NCBI GenBank assembly: GCA_041477005.1 | Contig: JBGOUJ010000400.1 | Coordinates: forward strand, 1-7,225 | Length of the DNA stretch: 7,225 nucleotides | Direction of reading: 5' to 3' | From: JBGOUJ01 sp041477005 | GTDB taxonomy: Bacteria > Acidobacteriota > Terriglobia > Bryobacterales > JACQDG01 | In this document: positions 5,605-7,225 of the stretch, piece by piece | How the letters are laid out: the number at the start of each line of letters is the position of its first letter | Numbering within the stretch: position 1 is the first letter of the stretch | Made by a program: the position numbers and the translations under genes | Notes under the pieces: generated by a model | Database searches by the model: none | What the model saw: the letters and a program-made list of their open reading frames with translations, nothing else | What the model was told of the DNA's origin: nothing

Positions 5605-7215
5605 ATGAGGCTTGAACCAGCTCCGATCCCGATCTTCCAGGAGAAGACAATCCCTGACGGCGCCAGACTGGCCGGCTGGGCGGCGCTCGTCCACGGGCTC
5701 GCCACCCCAGGACCGGTCCGGTGGCCGAGCTGCGTTTCGGAGCAGCACATTCGTGGCAGCCACCGGGAAGGGGGGGGCTGGACCGTCTTTGACAAGCGGT
5801 ATTGGCCCGGCGACAGCTTTGCCGATCACCTGACCTTCGCTTTGCGCCACGAAGACATCGATCTCCTGATCCTGAAGCGGATCTTCGAGGCGGCGCCGCA
5901 GGCCGAGATCGAGGGCATTGTCCGAGCCGCGCCCAGCGGCATTCCGGCGCGGCGCGCGTGGTACCTCTACGAAATTCTGACTGGCCGTACCCTCGACGTA
6001 GATGACGCGCCCAGCGCCGCAGCCACCGATCTTCTCGACCCCGAGACGTACTTCACGGGCAAGCCGCGCCTCTCGAAACGGCATCGCGTGCGCGACAATC
6101 TCTTGGGCACCGGCCGTTTCTGTCCGGTCATCCGGCGCACCAAAGCGCTCAGGGAATTCTTGGCACTCGACCTTGCCGCCAAGGCGCGGGAAACCGTGGG
6201 GCGCACCGGCGCCCATCTGATTGCCCGCGCTGCCAGCTTCATGCTGCTGGCCGACAGCCGCGCCAGCTTCGAGATCGAGGGCGAGCGGCCGCCGCGCAAC
6301 CGCCTGGAACGATGGGGCCGCGCGGTTCTGCAAGCCGGGAAGAACCGGCTCACGCTCGATGAAATCATTCGCCTTCACGGCGTCCTGATCGAGGACACGC
6401 GCTTTGTTCGCGGCGGCCTGCGCCCCGACGGCGTGTTCCTGGGTGAACGGGATCACCACGGCGATCCGCTCCCGGAATTCATCGGGGCGCGTCCTGCGGA
6501 TCTGGACGATCTCATGAGCGGTCTGCTGGAGGCGAATGAGCGCATGCGCGACGACGGGATCAACCCGGTGCTCGAAGCCGCGGCCACTGCCTTCGGCTTT
6601 GTCTACGTGCATCCGTTCCAGGACGGCAACGGACGCGTCCACCGCTGCCTGATCCATCATGTCCTCGCCGAACGGAAGTTCGCGCCACCGGGTATGGTGT
6701 TTCCGGTTTCCCCGGTTATGCTCGATCGCATCGATGATTACCGCACGACCCTGCAGGCCCATTCCGGCCCGTTGATGCCCTTTATCGAATGGCGGCCCAC
6801 GCCTGACCGCAACGTCGAGGTCCTCAACGAGACCGCCGATTTCTACCGCTATTTCGATTGCACGGGCGCGGCGGAGTTCCTCTATGCGTGCGTTACGCGC
6901 ACCGTCGAGCACGATTTGCCCCGCGAGATCGAGTACCTGCGCCGTCACGACGAAGCGATCCGCCGCATCATGGATGCGGTCGAGATGCCGGACCGGGTTG
7001 CCGAAAATCTGGTCATGTTCATCCGGCAAAACAAAGGAACCCTGTCGAAGAAGCGTCGCACCGACGAGTACAAGAAACTGCGCGACGATGAAGTGACCTT
7101 GCTCGAAGGCATAGTAGGCGATGCCTTCGAGGGCTTCGATGAGGGCTCCGGCCGGTCGGCCGGTGGAGATGCGGATGATGATGGAGCCCCGGATGGGTCG
7201 CGCTCAGAAACTTGA
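5605..7215 (+). CDS. Fic-family adenylyltransferase-like protein, class II, with long N-terminal domain
   Basis: The protein has 536 residues. The Fic motif HPFQDGNGRVHR (336-347) has every canonical residue: His336 as general base, Asp340 for the metal, GNGR as the phosphate-binding loop, and Arg347. Fic enzymes with this motif usually transfer AMP to a hydroxyl on a target protein. SFEIEG (221-226) matches the inhibitory (S/T)xxxE(G/N) motif. Glu225 would pair with Arg347, and its place N-terminal to the Fic core makes this class II, autoinhibited. A target-docking flap is likely near 268-297. Residues 1-~180 form a separate domain rich in HIRGSHREGG, FDKRYWPGD and ALRHEDIDLLILKRIF-type segments that I know only as the N-terminus of this Fic subgroup. 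Residues ~410-510 are helical, and the last ~25 are an acidic Gly/Ser/Asp tail. ATG 5605 is the first in frame after TAG 5539 and lacks a Shine-Dalgarno. The targets are unknown. Confidence 0.9.
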   Translation: MRLEPAPIPIFQEKTIPDGARLAGWAALVHGLATPGPVRWPSCVSEQHIRGSHREGGGWTVFDKRYWPGDSFADHLTFALRHEDIDLLILKRIFEAAPQAEIEGIVRAAPSGIPARRAWYLYEILTGRTLDVDDAPSAAATDLLDPETYFTGKPRLSKRHRVRDNLLGTGRFCPVIRRTKALREFLALDLAAKARETVGRTGAHLIARAASFMLLADSRASFEIEGERPPRNRLERWGRAVLQAGKNRLTLDEIIRLHGVLIEDTRFVRGGLRPDGVFLGERDHHGDPLPEFIGARPADLDDLMSGLLEANERMRDDGINPVLEAAATAFGFVYVHPFQDGNGRVHRCLIHHVLAERKFAPPGMVFPVSPVMLDRIDDYRTTLQAHSGPLMPFIEWRPTPDRNVEVLNETADFYRYFDCTGAAEFLYACVTRTVEHDLPREIEYLRRHDEAIRRIMDAVEMPDRVAENLVMFIRQNKGTLSKKRRTDEYKKLRDDEVTLLEGIVGDAFEGFDEGSGRSAGGDADDDGAPDGSRSET

Positions 7216-7225
7216 AGGCGAATAG

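Noticed and set aside
5513..5608. 31-residue leader ORF (MDFDAKAWYSVF...) ending in ATGA overlap with the Fic start
   Set aside because: Its ATG lies upstream of the predicted -10 at 5537-5542, so that promoter would not transcribe it. There is no Shine-Dalgarno, and its Phe-Asp codons just follow the TTTCGAC repeats.
5264..5650. 128-codon minus-strand ORF across the tRNA fragment
   Set aside because: It reads through the tRNA fragment and the repeat array, without homology that I recognise or a ribosome binding site.
5488..7029. 513-codon open frame on the minus strand opposite the Fic gene
   Set aside because: It is the antisense shadow of a high-GC gene. The plus-strand frame has an intact Fic active site, while this one shows no domain or ribosome binding site and runs across the fic operator array.

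Overview
The window looks like accessory DNA from a high-GC environmental bacterium, most likely an acidobacterium of the Bryobacterales/Solibacter type. The main reason is the 1126-residue receptor at 1210-4590: an N-terminal carboxypeptidase-regulatory-like domain, a plug with an LPLNGRN motif, and a very large beta-barrel. This architecture is strongly expanded in Acidobacteria. The placement is an inference from protein style; there is no rRNA or other marker gene here.

Layout. Positions 1-828 hold no convincing gene. They contain two near-identical copies of a ~105 bp hairpin-forming repeat (1-105 and 224-327) and a separate perfect hairpin (152-170). At 829-1156 there is a decayed type II toxin-antitoxin operon: a small frameshifted antitoxin-like gene with a strong ribosome binding site, overlapping by ATGA the first ~19 residues of a PIN-domain-like toxin whose remainder is gone. 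The TonB-dependent receptor follows with its own ribosome binding site. The next gap (4591-4873) has an 11 bp stem-loop and a promoter overlapped by a CGTTACG/CGTAACG palindrome. These lead into a complete HigA-type antitoxin (4874-5176). No HigB toxin is recognisable on either side; only a 34-residue ORF overlaps the higA stop. A 3' tRNA fragment on the minus strand (5305-5330) suggests an old integration site. Then come six copies of TTTCGAC (5467-5602) around an extended -10 promoter, followed by a complete Fic-family enzyme (5605-7215) with an intact HPFQDGNGRVHR motif and an N-terminal inhibitory SFEIEG motif.

How the parts relate. The receptor is an outer-membrane import (or surface) protein and probably has no functional tie to its neighbours. 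The other genes are all of the addiction, toxin or post-translational-modification type. Their state ranges from broken (PIN module) through orphaned (HigA) to intact (Fic). With the repeats and the tRNA fragment, this fits a site where mobile stability modules have repeatedly landed and decayed. The least explained feature is the TTTCGAC array in front of fic, which looks like a multi-site operator.
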